From Darksidea phi (taxonomy: Eukaryota > Ascomycota > Dothideomycetes > Pleosporales > Lentitheciaceae), in assembly GCA_030770425.1 (NCBI GenBank), contig JASJFT010000003.1:434001-498000 (forward strand): a stretch of 64,000 nt of DNA, in the 5' to 3' direction. How positions within the stretch are numbered: position 1 is the first letter of the stretch; the number at the start of each line of letters is the position of its first letter. The translations under genes were made by a program, and so were the position numbers. The notes below the pieces were generated by a model, which was not told the origin of the DNA, searched no databases, and saw only the letters and a list, made by a program, of their open reading frames with translations. This document shows positions 32,469 to 43,333 of the stretch, one piece after another.

Positions 32469-33891
32469 ATGAGCGCTCGAATAGCGGCGAGGCGGCTCGG
32501 GCAGTCAGGTTAGTCTCCATTCGAGCTCCTTTACCTACTGCGACACCTTCGTCGGCGAATACCACTCACATTTGCTAGCCCTCACCTTCCGTCCGCGCTC
32601 GACGTACCCCGTCACCTCGATAGGCCCCGGTAGGCCCTTCAGCCTCCTCCCATGGAAGAAGAAAAGTCCGACTGGGAAGAAGAAGGGTTCTAAGGAGGAC
32701 GATATTCAAGATGTTCCGCTTGCCGATCCTAAGGACCCTCTCGCCAACCCCTTGCTCGACCGCTATCTGGCGAAGAATGACCCTGCGAAGAAGTTGGCCC
32801 GCCCTGAACCCCGCACCGGCGGCCTGTCCCTGCATGAGAGCACCCTTCTCAAACCAGAATACGAGATACCAGGCTGGAGAGAGGGCATGCTCCCTGCCGA
32901 GGTGCAAGCCTTGAAAGAAGCGGAGGAGCGCAGAAAGAAGGCCATCGAAATGCAACGCGAGCACGACCTTCACGCCTTGAGACTCGATCCCGCGCCGAGA
33001 GCACGTAGACGGTTCGAACGGAAGATGGTGATCAGGGACGTATCGAGACAACAGCGTGTTACGAAGGCGATCAAGTTGGCTCGCACCGAGCGCCAACTAC
33101 TTTATCGCTCCCAAAACCTGCCGACGAGCACGAAGAAGTTGACACGCATCATGCACCTCATCGCTGGCAAAACCGTTGAAGAAGCTCTCGTCCAACTCCG
33201 CTTCAGCAACAAACGTATCGCGCGCGACGTCCTCAAGGGTTTACAAGTCGCTCGTGATGAAGCTATCGCCAAGCGTGGTATGGGACTGGGCCCCTCATCT
33301 TCGCCTATTACGCGACGGCGACAGAAGTTACACCTGGCCAAAGTAGCAGAGATCGCCGCGAATGAGGCTGCGGCCAAGGCTGAGAAGGCAGGCGAAGATG
33401 AAGAGGCTGTGCGAAAGGCTAGGCTAAGAGCTGCTAAGAGAGCTAAAAGAGAGGTCCTTCAAGCACAAGAACAGAACACAGATCCCTACATGGCCGATGG
33501 ATCGAATGTGCGGTCCTGGCCTAAGGAGGGACGCGTGATTGAAATGAAGGATGGGAGCAAGAAGAAGATACATGATCCGACGGAGATGTACGTTGATCAA
33601 GCGTGGGTAGGCAAGGGCGAAGAACAAAAGAGTCCTGAGTTCAGGGCGAGGGGAAGGGTTAACATGTTGACGCATCGGTCAGCGAGTAAGTCATCCCTTC
33701 AACTTCACTTTCAAATTGGAATGGGAGCATTTGCTAATGAATGGTGATTAGGCTTTTCCGTGCTGCTCAAGGAAGAGAAAACGCGGCTACGTATCTCAGA
33801 TGAAATCCAGAAGAAGCGGGACAACCGAAAGCTATGGCTACCGTTACCCGATCGACCGGTCACTTCGCAGAGACAATACTGTCTATGGTAG
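32469..33891 (+). CDS. MRPL22: mitochondrial ribosomal protein uL22m
   Basis: Three exons: 32469-32508, 32579-33685 and 33752-33891 (introns 70 and 66 bp), 428 aa. The tiny first exon gives MSARIAARRLGQS, a mitochondrial targeting start that a single-frame reading misses. The uL22 domain lies in the middle: QQRVTKAIKLARTERQLL, TRIMHLIAGKTVEEALVQL, SNKRIARDVLKGLQVARDEA. A Lys/Ala-rich helix follows, and the last exon ends in PLPDRPVTSQRQYCLW. The protein lines the exit tunnel of the mitochondrial large ribosomal subunit. Fungal members are longer than the bacterial protein, and this length fits. Confidence 0.92.
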
Positions 33892-34490
33892 TCGTATACG
33901 TAGGAAGATAGTAGAGAGTGATTTGTATCATATGTATACCATTGATGTGGAATAGACTAGCATAAGCCCTGATGGAAAGGCTGTACAACGCATCTTTTTT
34001 CAGCATACAAGACCAATCAATGAAAGTGGATAACCCCAAGGCATCAGACAGCCATTTATGGGTTGCGTGTCGAGAGGGCCTATGCACCCCAGTTCGTCGG
34101 TAAGTACATGATGGATGCTGCTTCAAATCATTAAGGCTTGAAATATTTACAAGTCAAGTGACTCGGTTGTCTAATGACGTTCATAATTTCTAATATCTTT
34201 GCTCTAGTTAAAAAATTTACTAGAATCGGTGCTATGGAGGTTCGCTATTGTCGGCTTCAAAACAAATGTGTTACCAGTGCTGGTAGCAAACAGAGACTGG
34301 AGCGTCCATGGCGTATATGTAGCCTTCTAATGAAAAGGGTTTGGTACACTTTGATGAAGCTTAGTGCACGTCAGCTAATCGGTTCAGTTAATGAAAAGCT
34401 ATCCATGCACTTGAATCTGGTACCCACTACCTATTAAGGCGGCACATTTGTTTGAAGGGCGCTAGTATTACATCCGCAAATAAGCAACCT
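33892..34490. other. intergenic, start of accessory stretch
   Basis: 599 bp, AT-richer than the genes on the left. Frames up to 88 codons occur on both strands without any domain. Nothing supportable. Confidence 0.4.
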
Positions 34491-35816
34491 CTAACTCCCA
34501 TTAATGAAGACCATCTCAGGAAAAGCCGGATTAGGCAAGTCCAGCACATCCGACAGGCCCCCAAGCACCCAATCAAGAAGCCCAGCATAAAAACTATTGA
34601 CAATGTAATTCAGCCTTGGTGACCATATCGGCCCCAGTGAAATGGGAATGTTCTTGGTCTGCAATCCCAGTAAATCGACCCAGCTCCCAATATCACTGAA
34701 GTCGAGATGTAGGGTGCCGGTAACATTGACCCACCGCCACCAGCCAGACCGGTGGAACGAGAAAGGCGACCAAGTAGGGTCGAGCTCGGGCGTGTGCTCC
34801 TCCCTTGCCACCATGAGATAGGGCCACTAAGCATCGAGCAGATCATAGAAGCCGCCGCTGAGGTTAATGCCGCCATGGCAGCGGCAGCGGCAGCGCCACC
34901 GAGAGAGTGGCCCACCACGAAGTAGTGCGTTGTTGAACGGTGTTCCGAAGGATTTGACGAGTGGTGGATACAGCTCTCGGATGATGGCGAGCGCGTTAGA
35001 TACGCGCATGTGATACATATCGGTCGCGAAGGTACAGTTCCGGCGCGCGTTGTCGATGTCGTAAACGCGTCCCATGTCATATGGCAGCTGTAGGTAAGGA
35101 GACTGGCCCGGGTGATCAAGTGCGAGCACCGTGTATCCCTGGGAGGCGAGTTCAGAGGAAAAGGCATTATGCATTACGACATTGGCGCTGCTGCCGGACG
35201 AGAGGATGACGGTCGGGAGTAGCGATGTGTTGTTTCCCGTGTCGTCCAAAGTGGGGGCTTGCCATGTGTTCCATGTTGTTAAGCTTTCGAAAACCGACTC
35301 CCGGAGATTCGTAGTGGTGGGGTTAAGGTATGAAACCGTGGCGTTGGGTGAAGAAATGGCGAGGGTATGGTGATATGTCGTTGCAAGAAGGATGGAAGAT
35401 GCGTTCGTGGGCACGACAGGGTCGTTTGGGGTGGTGTGGTTGAAAATGTGTTGGGTTATGCCGACTTGGTAAGGGCCATTGGGGGAAGGGAACCGCTCTG
35501 GTGCACCGATGAGTGGTAGCACTAGAGTGATAAAGCGGAGCAGCACGGTGGCAGTAGAATAACCATTTAGCACACCTAAATACTCAAGCTTTCGCCGAGG
35601 CAGACTAGACCGCAGTATGAATATGTATGTGAGCGTAAGCTTAAGCGTGTTGCGCGCCTTGCATCTGGCCAAGTGAACATATATCGAGCTTCGCTGGATA
35701 TGGGAGAGAAACATTTCCTGAAGGTTGCTAGGTTTCTCTGTTCCCGTTGAGGAAGGAGAGAGGGTGGGGTGGGAGTAGATGAGCCGGCATGAACACTTAC
35801 GCGGCCTAGCCTTCAT
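34491..35816 (-). pseudogene. secreted alpha/beta hydrolase (PAF-acetylhydrolase/chlorophyllase-like), broken
   Basis: Most of the protein is in one minus-strand frame: a hydrophobic N-terminal segment (ATVLLRFITLVLPLIG), FPSPNGPYQVG, LPTVILSSGSSA, GYTVLALDHPGQS, GINLSGGFYDLLDA, then LMVAREEHTPELDPTW and FSDIGSWVDLLGL. The nucleophile-elbow segment YFVVGHSLGGAAAAAAMAAL (about 34925-34865) is in another frame, so one small indel before it and a compensating one after it are needed. A TAG at 34829-34827 also stops the frame. The family hydrolyses short esters and normally carries this elbow in frame. The GCTGCC repeat there invites slippage. It could instead be an assembly error, but the extra stop argues for real decay. 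Confidence 0.75.
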
Positions 35817-36478
35817 GATTTAGTACTGCTGGCCCCTGCTTCTATCCCGTGTTCGGTAGCGTCCTAACACTGCTGCAAACTGGCAGGCACCTGGGGAAGT
35901 GCGCGATACCTGAGAAACTGTAACTGGTGCAAGCTAAATAACTAGCAACCTTCCTTAGGAGAGTGTTATCTATAGTGGCGACATAAACGAGAAGGAAGTA
36001 TAGAGGGTGTTGTAAGATTGCCTAAGGTTAAATCGTATAATATTCGCCGTAGACTAAGGCGTATTCAGTATGCGTCCTGGCCTGAGCGGCGAGAGCTGAT
36101 AGTCGAGCATGTTGGCTCATATTTGTATGGCTCATTAAGGGGTTAGGGATTATGTGTTGTTGTACATAGGCTTCTCAGGTCAATGGAGCCATTGACATAT
36201 TCATATCTCGTCTCATTAGCCAATCCAACGTACTTCGTCTGGTTTTAGTTACTTCGGAGCAACCAACATCGTCAACTTTTGTATATCTTTAAGTGTTATA
36301 TATCCGACGCCGCTCGGCATGCTACAAGCCCATCACGAAAATGATCAATTCAGAAGGCGATGCTGGGAGCGAAGAAGCAGCTACTGCAGACACTGCTGAA
36401 TCCCATGGGTAGACGCCGCCCGTGAAATATGTTTCAGGCTTCTCAACCTCCACATCAGTAGCAAGAGGCGAGAAAATC
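35817..36478. other. intergenic, AT-rich
   Basis: 662 bp, mostly AT-rich. A minus-strand frame at 36648-36322 overlaps the HET fragment's end in another frame and has no independent support. Nothing else seen. Confidence 0.4.
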
Positions 36479-37032
36479 CTAGGGTGCGTTCTCCTCAACA
36501 AAACTCCCACCAAGTGTCCCATATCGATGCATGTGTGCGAGGTGTTTCGCAATGGTTTCGCTTCTACCGAACCATGTGAGAACTTCGACTGCATTCGAGA
36601 GAATGTCACCCATCTGTTGCACCTGGTGATTTTGCTCTGCAATATCATCTTGATCGATGCACAGCGCGGCTATGTAAAGGAGCTTAGACGTATACCGTGT
36701 GAGAGCGACGCCGAGAAAATCCAGGAGGTTGTGGCGGACTTTGTGCTGTCTACCATCGACGATAATGACGTTGCCTTCATCGAGAGGGCCCCATACGTAG
36801 GACAAGCAGACATACTCTGCGTTAATGATAGCCTGTTTGATGGGTGGCCTTCCAGTGACACGTTTGAAATTTTTTGAAGCGGGCGGATAGAAGATGTTTG
36901 ATAGTCTAGGGGCTTATAGTCAAGCTTCTCGTATTGCGTACAGGAAGGGAATGGAGGCTCACAGACCTCTGTCGCCATGCTGCCTGGTTTTAGTCTAGTG
37001 TTAACGCAGATAGCCGCCTTGGTATTAGGCAT
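36479..37032 (-). pseudogene. HET-domain protein fragment, frameshifted
   Basis: ATG at 37032 leads to YKPLDYQTSSIRPL, the usual start of a heterokaryon-incompatibility domain. Within the A-run of CTTCAAAAAATTTC (about 36880) the frame slips. In the new frame the domain goes on: EYVCLSYVWGPL, VRHNLLDFLGVAL, ALCIDQDDIAEQNHQVQQMG, and LTWFGRS, then stops at 36479. A full HET protein would run on for several hundred residues more. So the piece is both frameshifted and short. The single shift in a homopolymer could be a sequencing error, but the missing C-terminal half remains. HET domains trigger cell death when unlike fungal individuals fuse. Confidence 0.75.
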
Positions 37033-37462
37033 AGTGGTAGGATTAGGAGAATATCAAGATCTATGGTAACTAGCCGCTAGAAAATGGGAATATTCCATTA
37101 GCTTGCGGCGACTTTGCAGGTGCATTGAGGCTCTTTCCCCGCCCGCGTTGCTTAGTCATGATTTCTGTCAGCTCTTCCCACCTCCGTCAAGATTGCGGGA
37201 CACATGAGAACCGAAACATGAAGATTTTGGAACAGTCTCTCCATGCGGCAATCTTTCATATATACATACTTTTAGCATATACTTATAGGAAATGTAACGA
37301 GTTCGTATGAATGATTTGTAAATAATCTTGAAATATTACACTAGTTTAGAGTTTCGCTAAAGTCTAGCGTTTGGCGGCATGTACTTATCTTGTAACATCT
37401 CAGCCTTCCCTCCGCACTAGCCTTGAGATTGTCTAAAAAGAAGTGTGTTTTCATTTATTAGC
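37033..37462. other. intergenic between HET fragment and HET gene
   Basis: 430 bp between two head-to-head HET sequences. It must hold the promoter of the right one. Nothing recognised. Confidence 0.4.
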
Positions 37463-39544
37463 ATGGCACTGGTCCTCGTCGAACGCACGCTCGATTTCTC
37501 CCTACCTCTTTGCTCGTTCTGCCGGTACTTGATCACCACTGAATTCGATCGGATCAAAGTCCAGGCTACTAATATAATCTACCCTGAACGCGACCAGGCT
37601 TCACAGAGACGCACTCTCAAGAAACATGAGGAATGCATACTCTGTGATTATGTTATCAACATCTTAGATGCTAAAGGCGTCGACTGGAAAGCTGGGGAAA
37701 GGGAAATGGGTAGGATCGTGAGGGGGCTCTGCTATCAGATAGCGGCGTGAGTTGTTTGCCCAAGCCTTAGTTCATAAGCCCTTACGATAAAATCGTACTA
37801 ATCCTTAATAAGAAAAGGGAAGCAAGGGAAAATGGACGTAGTGCTCGGCAATGAGACTGGTCTGACTGTTACGCTCTCCATACTATTGATAGGTATGCAA
37901 CACACAGCCTAGGCCAGTTGCTTTGACTAATTTGGTCTTTTAGATCCCGCGGAACACGCTGAACCACCCTTGTGGTCTAACCTTGCACCCGGAAAATCAT
38001 CGATAGCGCGTCTCATGGCGCCCAAAACCTGGCTTTCTAATTGCCTTGCCCATCATGGCCGATGCAACGCTCTTGAGGTGTCAACCAGCTACGCCTGTCC
38101 CACACGACTTATCGATATCTCGTCTCACACTCCTCATCTGGTCTACCTCCAACCTGGTACCAAAGTAAAGTATGTCGCTCTTTCCCACTGCTGGGGTGCC
38201 CACCAACCAATCACCACAACGAAAAAGAATGTCCTGTCCCACGAATCCGCCATACCTTTCTCGTCCATGCCAAAAACATTTCGTGATGCTATCGTGATTA
38301 CTAAAGAACTTGGGATCCAGTACATCTGGATAGACTCGCTCTGCATAATTCAAGATTCGCCCTCTGACTGGGCATACGAAGCTGCACGCATGGCATCCGT
38401 GTATATCGGAGCTATTTTCACTATAGCAGCAGCTTGGGCGCCCAATGGAACCTTTGGATGCTTCCACGATCATCAACCATCCTTACGCATCTCTATTGAC
38501 GAACAACGCAAGATCGGCACGCATATCACCCATGCGACTCACCACATGTATCTTCGCCCCGTTCCGGTGGGCAAAAGATATCTGGGAGAAGCCATCTTGA
38601 ACACACGCGCCTGGACACTACAGGAAATTATTCTAAGCCGGAGAACCATTTTCTTCGCAGAAGACCAGCTGTACTGGTATTGCACCTCACTTTACGAGTC
38701 AGAAGATGGCCTTGAATCCGTACAGGCTGTAGCTGAGACAGCGCTCAGTCTTCCGTCCCTCGGCCCTGTTGCACGACACGGTGATCAGTCAAAAGATATG
38801 CTCTATGAAAGCTGGCAAGTAACGATGGAGTCGTATTCGGCGAGGCATTTGACGAATGGAGGGGATAAGTTCGCTGCGTTGGCAGGCATCACCGATTTCT
38901 TTAGAGATCTTGTGAGAGACGAACCAGTAGCTGGGCTATGGAGAGGAGATTTAGGGAGGGGTTTGATGTGGCAGGTACCCGTGGGTGTACACGGAAAGGA
39001 GGATAATGACGGAGTTACGAAGCTGGGTATTCCGAGTTGGTCATGGGCTAAGATTAGAGGGCAAGTCGACCTGAGTGTCTCGGATACGGAGATGTGTGTA
39101 GAAGATTTGGATGCAACAGTGAAGTGGAATGGATTGCCAATGACGAGCAAAATCGAATATGCACATGTTCGAGGAAAGGGAAAGTTTTTAAGGATTTTAG
39201 ATGTACAGAAAGACGTTGAAGAGGAGTGCTACTGTATAGGGGCGAGATGTATTACTATTGAAGGGGATGGTGGTGAGAAGAGGAACCTCAAGGTCTATTG
39301 GTATATGGATGAATGCACGAAGGAGATGGAAAAGAACCTTAGGTTTCTCCTCGTTCGGTTCAATGATATCAAGGATAAGAGGAAGTCGGATGAGTCGGTC
39401 AGGGAAATTTTGGCTTTGGTAGTCGCAGCAGTGGCAGATTCTTATACAGGCAGCACATTTCGAAGAGTAGGAGCGGGCGATATCGTAGCGCTTCCATGGA
39501 AGTTTTACCAGGAGATCCCTTTGGAAGACTTTATGCTAGTATAA
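37463..39544 (+). CDS. heterokaryon-incompatibility (HET) domain protein
   Basis: Three exons: 37463-37746, 37813-37892 and 37944-39544, with introns of 66 and 51 bp. All joins keep frame and give 654 aa. The first exons supply a region with CSFCRYL and ECILCDYV. The HET domain starts near residue 198 with YVALSHCWG, followed by MPKTFRDAIVITKELGIQYI, WIDSLCIIQD, and a later ARAWTLQE-type motif (RAWTLQEIILSRRTIFF). The C-terminal part has the usual IPSWSWAKIRG. In this family such proteins act in the cytoplasm in non-self recognition and can cause programmed cell death; the partner is unknown. It is intact, unlike the HET fragment next to it. Confidence 0.9.
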
Positions 39545-39703
39545 GAATTGATACGAGGGATTCCTGCTTAGGTATACAACTGGGAAACAGGAATGGAAAG
39601 CCCGAGTAAGAACCACAAACGAACGAGGAAAGTATAAACAGCTGTGATATCCGACTAGGCGTGTGATTGATAGCGAGAAATTGTAAAGCGGTATCTACCA
39701 CTT

Positions 39704-40426
39704 CTACATGATGGTGCAGTCGTCGCCTTCCTCGCACTTAAGGTAGTCGCGATTGCTCTTAGGGGCCGCATAGACTTTCGGGCATGTAGCGGTCCAGTAG
39801 TACTCCTGGGCAGACCACTGATATTGATCACCGTTGCTGGCCGGCAGCTTACTAGCTTTGTTGAATTTGCGCGTGTTGGCGGGCCCGTAGTCGGTGTCAC
39901 CATAGTCTTTGATATATATTCCCGTCGCCCTCTTGCCAATAGCATCGAAGTGTCTGCTATAAAGTTAGCCATGCGTGAACCATTCCGATAGAAGAAGCGC
40001 TCTACCCACGTCGACTCGTGCAGAAAGACCCCCCCAGCTAGCTCATCTTGCTGCTTACTTCGTTATCTAGTTACGAGCACTCAGTCCCATCACGGGGAGG
40101 GTACTCGAGCGCCCTAGGACAGATTCTTTACAACAGCGTTATTGGGTGCGCCGATTACGATATCAAGCAAGCCAACAAGTTGTCCGATCCCTTTCGCATT
40201 CTGGGGTATTCTTGGGATCAAATGGGGAGTTGATTACACCTAGCCTTTTGAAGTAGTCTGAGCCGGTCGGGTCGCCGTCAGGCACATCATCTGTTGCACC
40301 TGCGATAGCTTCGAAGACTGCCTCACCGTTCGACTGGTCGTATGGCTGGAAGTATTTCTTGAAGATCGTGTCCCACTTTCCGGCGTCAAGCGTCATGTGC
40401 ACAAAGCCAGCGATTATAATTACGCT
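39704..40426 (-). pseudogene. secreted metallopeptidase-like protein (HExxH family), degenerate
   Basis: The last exon 39956-39704 (KDYGDTDYGPANTRKFN, then WSAQEYYWTATCPK) joins in phase to an upstream piece ending at 40010 across a 53-bp intron. The join gives GGVFLHESTRHFDAIG. The order and motifs are those of fungal deuterolysin/lysine-specific metallo-endopeptidase-like proteins, in which HExxH is followed by such a DYG...YGP segment. Here the second zinc His is displaced (HESTRH instead of HExxH). Further upstream, MTLDAGKWDTIFKKYFQPYD to FDPKNTPEC (about 40395-40180) is coding-like, but several stops lie between it and the HE motif, and no signal peptide is found. I read it as a dying gene. 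Assignment to this family is moderate. Confidence 0.5.
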
Positions 40427-40479
40427 TTTTACACATCTTCCTTGAAGTCGAACAGAACGAGCGCCATATGTCTTGCGCA

Positions 40480-40854
40480 TATGTGGAGAGCCTCTACCCG
40501 AATGTGTAAAGAGCCCCAACCATCTCTCCTTATGGCTTGAAGGTTGAGCAGATAGCGGAAAAGCAACGATCTGTCGGTAAGCCGCGGAATGGTATAATGT
40601 TGGGAGGACTGGAAGGCGCTGTGTATGAGGCTGGCATAAGTGACGAGGCTGTGGAGAGGGCCTCGATGTAGGGGAGTGTTGATGGGATATTTGAGGGGAA
40701 GAAGACTGGGTTGAAACCGGAGGTGAGGAGGGAGGTGGTGCGGTTTGCGGTGGAGGGGGCGAGGCTTGAGGTTAGCAGGCCGGGTGAGGATGGGAGTTTG
40801 AATTGGCCCATGAGGGAGAATGAAGCTTGTGAAGATGAGATATGCGCATTGTAG
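40480..40854 (+). pseudogene. unrecognised coding remnant with one in-frame stop
   Basis: A plus-strand frame reads as ordinary protein: LKVEQIAEKQRSVGKPR (from about 40539), GIMLGGLEGAVYEAGI, EAVERASM, then a TAG at 40669-40671, then GSVDGIFEGKKTGLKPEV, RREVVRFAVEGARLEVSRPG and LNWPMRENEACEDE to a stop at 40854. The composition and alternating charge pattern look real on both sides of the TAG. The minus-strand frames over the same bases are low-complexity Ser/Pro/Leu. I do not recognise the family. It is probably the C-terminal end of a lost gene. Confidence 0.4.
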
Positions 40855-41125
40855 CTGCTTGTCCTATTATACTTTGAACTTTATTCATGGGTGGTTTACT
40901 ACCAAGTGATAGCACGGTAGTCCATGAAGCCGAGCGTGAGTCTAACGCAAAGGGAACGCAACGCATTTGAAGCTACGTAGGCTGAGTGCCCTTGCATCTT
41001 GCTCTCTCTAAACATAGGGTTATAATGGATAGAAGCCATGTAGCACATAAGACCAGAACGCCATCGCTATGCAGCACCAAGCCAGACATATCCCTTTTCA
41101 TCACCTCCCTCATATTCGACATCCC

Positions 41126-42808
41126 TTAAGCCTCGACAACAGTGCCTCCCGCCGCACAACTAGCAAGACAATCCACCATCCCACCCACACTAACTGCAAT
41201 CTGACTCGTATCAACCACCTCCCTTACTCTTGTCACCAGCCGGTCAAACAGTTCATCTACCTCCTCACTGCGTCCCAGTTGATCTGCATACATATCAAGT
41301 ACTACAAGGGCAATGTCGGTGGTGAGGCGTGTGATGCGGTAGTCGACTATGTACTTGATGAGCCAGCGAAGGATGGGTTGGAGGGTGAGCTCATCGCGGT
41401 TTGCGAGAGCGGTTGTCAGAGCGGAGCGGTGGCGTAGTGCGGTTAGCAGGGTTATGGAGTGTTCGCGGGCATTCGTATCCTAGGGTTGTTAGTCGAATGT
41501 CCCTTGTGTTATGTATGAGAAACCTACGGTTTGCTCCAGGACCATATCTAGCGCTTTCGCATACTGGCCCGTCCTCAGAGCATAGGCCCACGGAAAACTG
41601 GTATGGATCTTGCCCCTCGCGTTCCCATCAATCACTATATCTGCGCCTTCGCCTGTAAAGTCCTTCCCGCGTAATCTCTTGGCCCAACCTTTCCCCCGTT
41701 TGCGCTTTTTCGAGCGGTCGTATTCGTCAATCTTGCCTTCCATGAGGGCTTTCATCTCTTTTTCTCGTTCTCGTGCTAGCGCTTTCTGCTCTCCTGACAG
41801 ACGAGTCTTGACAGAGAGGAGGCCGGTCTGCATACCGACTGCGATGTGCTTGTCTTCGTTTTGCGAGGGGATAACGCTGAGGGAGAGGATGGGCGAGGGG
41901 TATTTCATGCCTGCTACCACGTTCCATCCAGTCGTTTCGAAGACTTTAACATGGCCATCTAGTGCACCGCTAAGCAGTCGCTTGCCATCGTTCGCAAGGG
42001 AGAGTGCGGTGACAGTCTTTTGGTGGTTCCGCAGCATGTGCATGGGCTTTGCGGCGACGATATCGAGGACACTGATGGTGTTGTCGCTCGAGGCGAGGAC
42101 CGCGGTCCCCGAGGGCATGGGGAGCACGGCTTCAACGGGTGCGGCGTGCTTGAAGACCATGACGGCCTTTCTACTTGCTCTTGTGTCCCACAGCCGCACT
42201 GTCTGATCGTAGCTACCTGATACTATGAGTCCGCTTTGCGCGGGCATGAAGCTGCCGCAGCGCACATAGTCCTGATGTCCGTCGAACGTTATTGTGCTCT
42301 TGTCGCTCGGCAGATCCCACAGCCGCACCGTCCGGTCATCGGAACAGCTCATCAGGTTGGTGAGCTCTGACGGATGCCATTGCGTCACCCACACCGGCTG
42401 CTTGTGTTCTTTCCATGTCTTGAGGATAGCGCGACTGTTCAAGTCAAATGCCTGTATCGTGCCACTGTCTCCTCCGGCCACTACTATCCTTCCATCGCGC
42501 CGAATGGCCCCCGAGTGCGCAATGTCATCGACACCGAACCGGGAGATGTTCTTCACGACTTTTCGGGTCTTCGAGGAAAAGATCTGTACGCGGGAGCCGG
42601 TGGTGACGGCGAAGAGATCTTGCGCCGCGGTGAGAAGGTTCGAGGCGGGTCGGTGTGGGATCGATATGTGTGTAATGGGCGAGGAATGCTGCGATGGGTC
42701 GAGGCGGAGCTCCGAGGCGAAGGAATTCCAGTACTTTTGCTCTGACGTTATCGTCGAGGGGCCTTTCGGTAGCTTGACGGGCTGTAGGGGCTGCACTTCG
42801 GCGGCCAT
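41126..42808 (-). CDS. UTP15: U3 snoRNP subunit UTP15 (WD40)
   Basis: Two exons, 42808-41528 and 41479-41126, separated by a 48-bp intron (GTAGGT...CCCTAG). The join gives 544 aa, the normal size. The start MAAEVQPLQPVKLPKGPS is family-like. The frame is open upstream, but the extra 61 residues look non-coding. WD40 repeats follow: WHPSELTNLMSCSDDRTVRLW, VRCGSFMPAQSGLIVSGSYD and others up to about residue 330. A basic stretch (RSKKRKRGKGWAKRLRGKDF) and the C-terminal UTP15 helical domain (FPWAYALRTGQYAKALDMVL, then LTLQPILRWLIKYIV and LDMYADQLG) close it. It is a nucleolar part of the small-subunit processome (t-UTP/UtpA) needed for 18S rRNA production. Confidence 0.92.
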
Positions 42809-43333
42809 GGTGCGGAATTCTCCAGTGATGGCGGGCACGAAGCTATTCGCGAGGCGGATCGTGAACTTGGCGACGAACTTTTTTGGTGGAGCAGCGGGTC
42901 CGTGCTCCCCGCTACACCCGGGACTGGTGTAGCGCGATCGCCCTCGACGCCGCACCTCGACCCAACATCCCAAAACATGCGGACGTGGCATCCACTCGTC
43001 CCGTCATTCTTCAACTGCATATTGATTGACTTTGCTCAGCTGCGCATTCCCTCAGCTACGAAGGATAGCGCATCGTGCATCTTTGCCGTTCCCGGTGCAA
43101 GTTAGGCACACTTCGCAGCCTCGTTGCCTGCTAATACCCCGCCATAAATTACACCCTCTTCATCAACTTCAGCACGAGCCTTGTCAGCCATATCATCAAT
43201 AAACCAGGACTCGCCTACCTTCACTATCATGAGACACCCCACTCTACCGCTTTGTTGCTATTATTTCTCATGCCCCCAGTTCTTAGTGCGTGCTTTTGTT
43301 AAGCCTGGGTAAGCCCCCGCCGCTTCCAACGAC
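42809..43333. promoter_or_regulatory. divergent promoter region, UTP15 and homeodomain gene
   Basis: 525 bp between head-to-head starts. No gene is seen, so both promoters must lie here. No TATA box is obvious next to UTP15, which is usual for ribosome-biogenesis genes. Confidence 0.4.

Noticed and set aside
40530..40966. Minus-strand Ser/Pro/Leu-rich frames
   Set aside because: Low complexity; the plus strand of the same bases reads as balanced protein, so these are taken as shadows.
42294..42932. 212-codon plus-strand frame
   Set aside because: Antisense to the WD40 repeats of UTP15.
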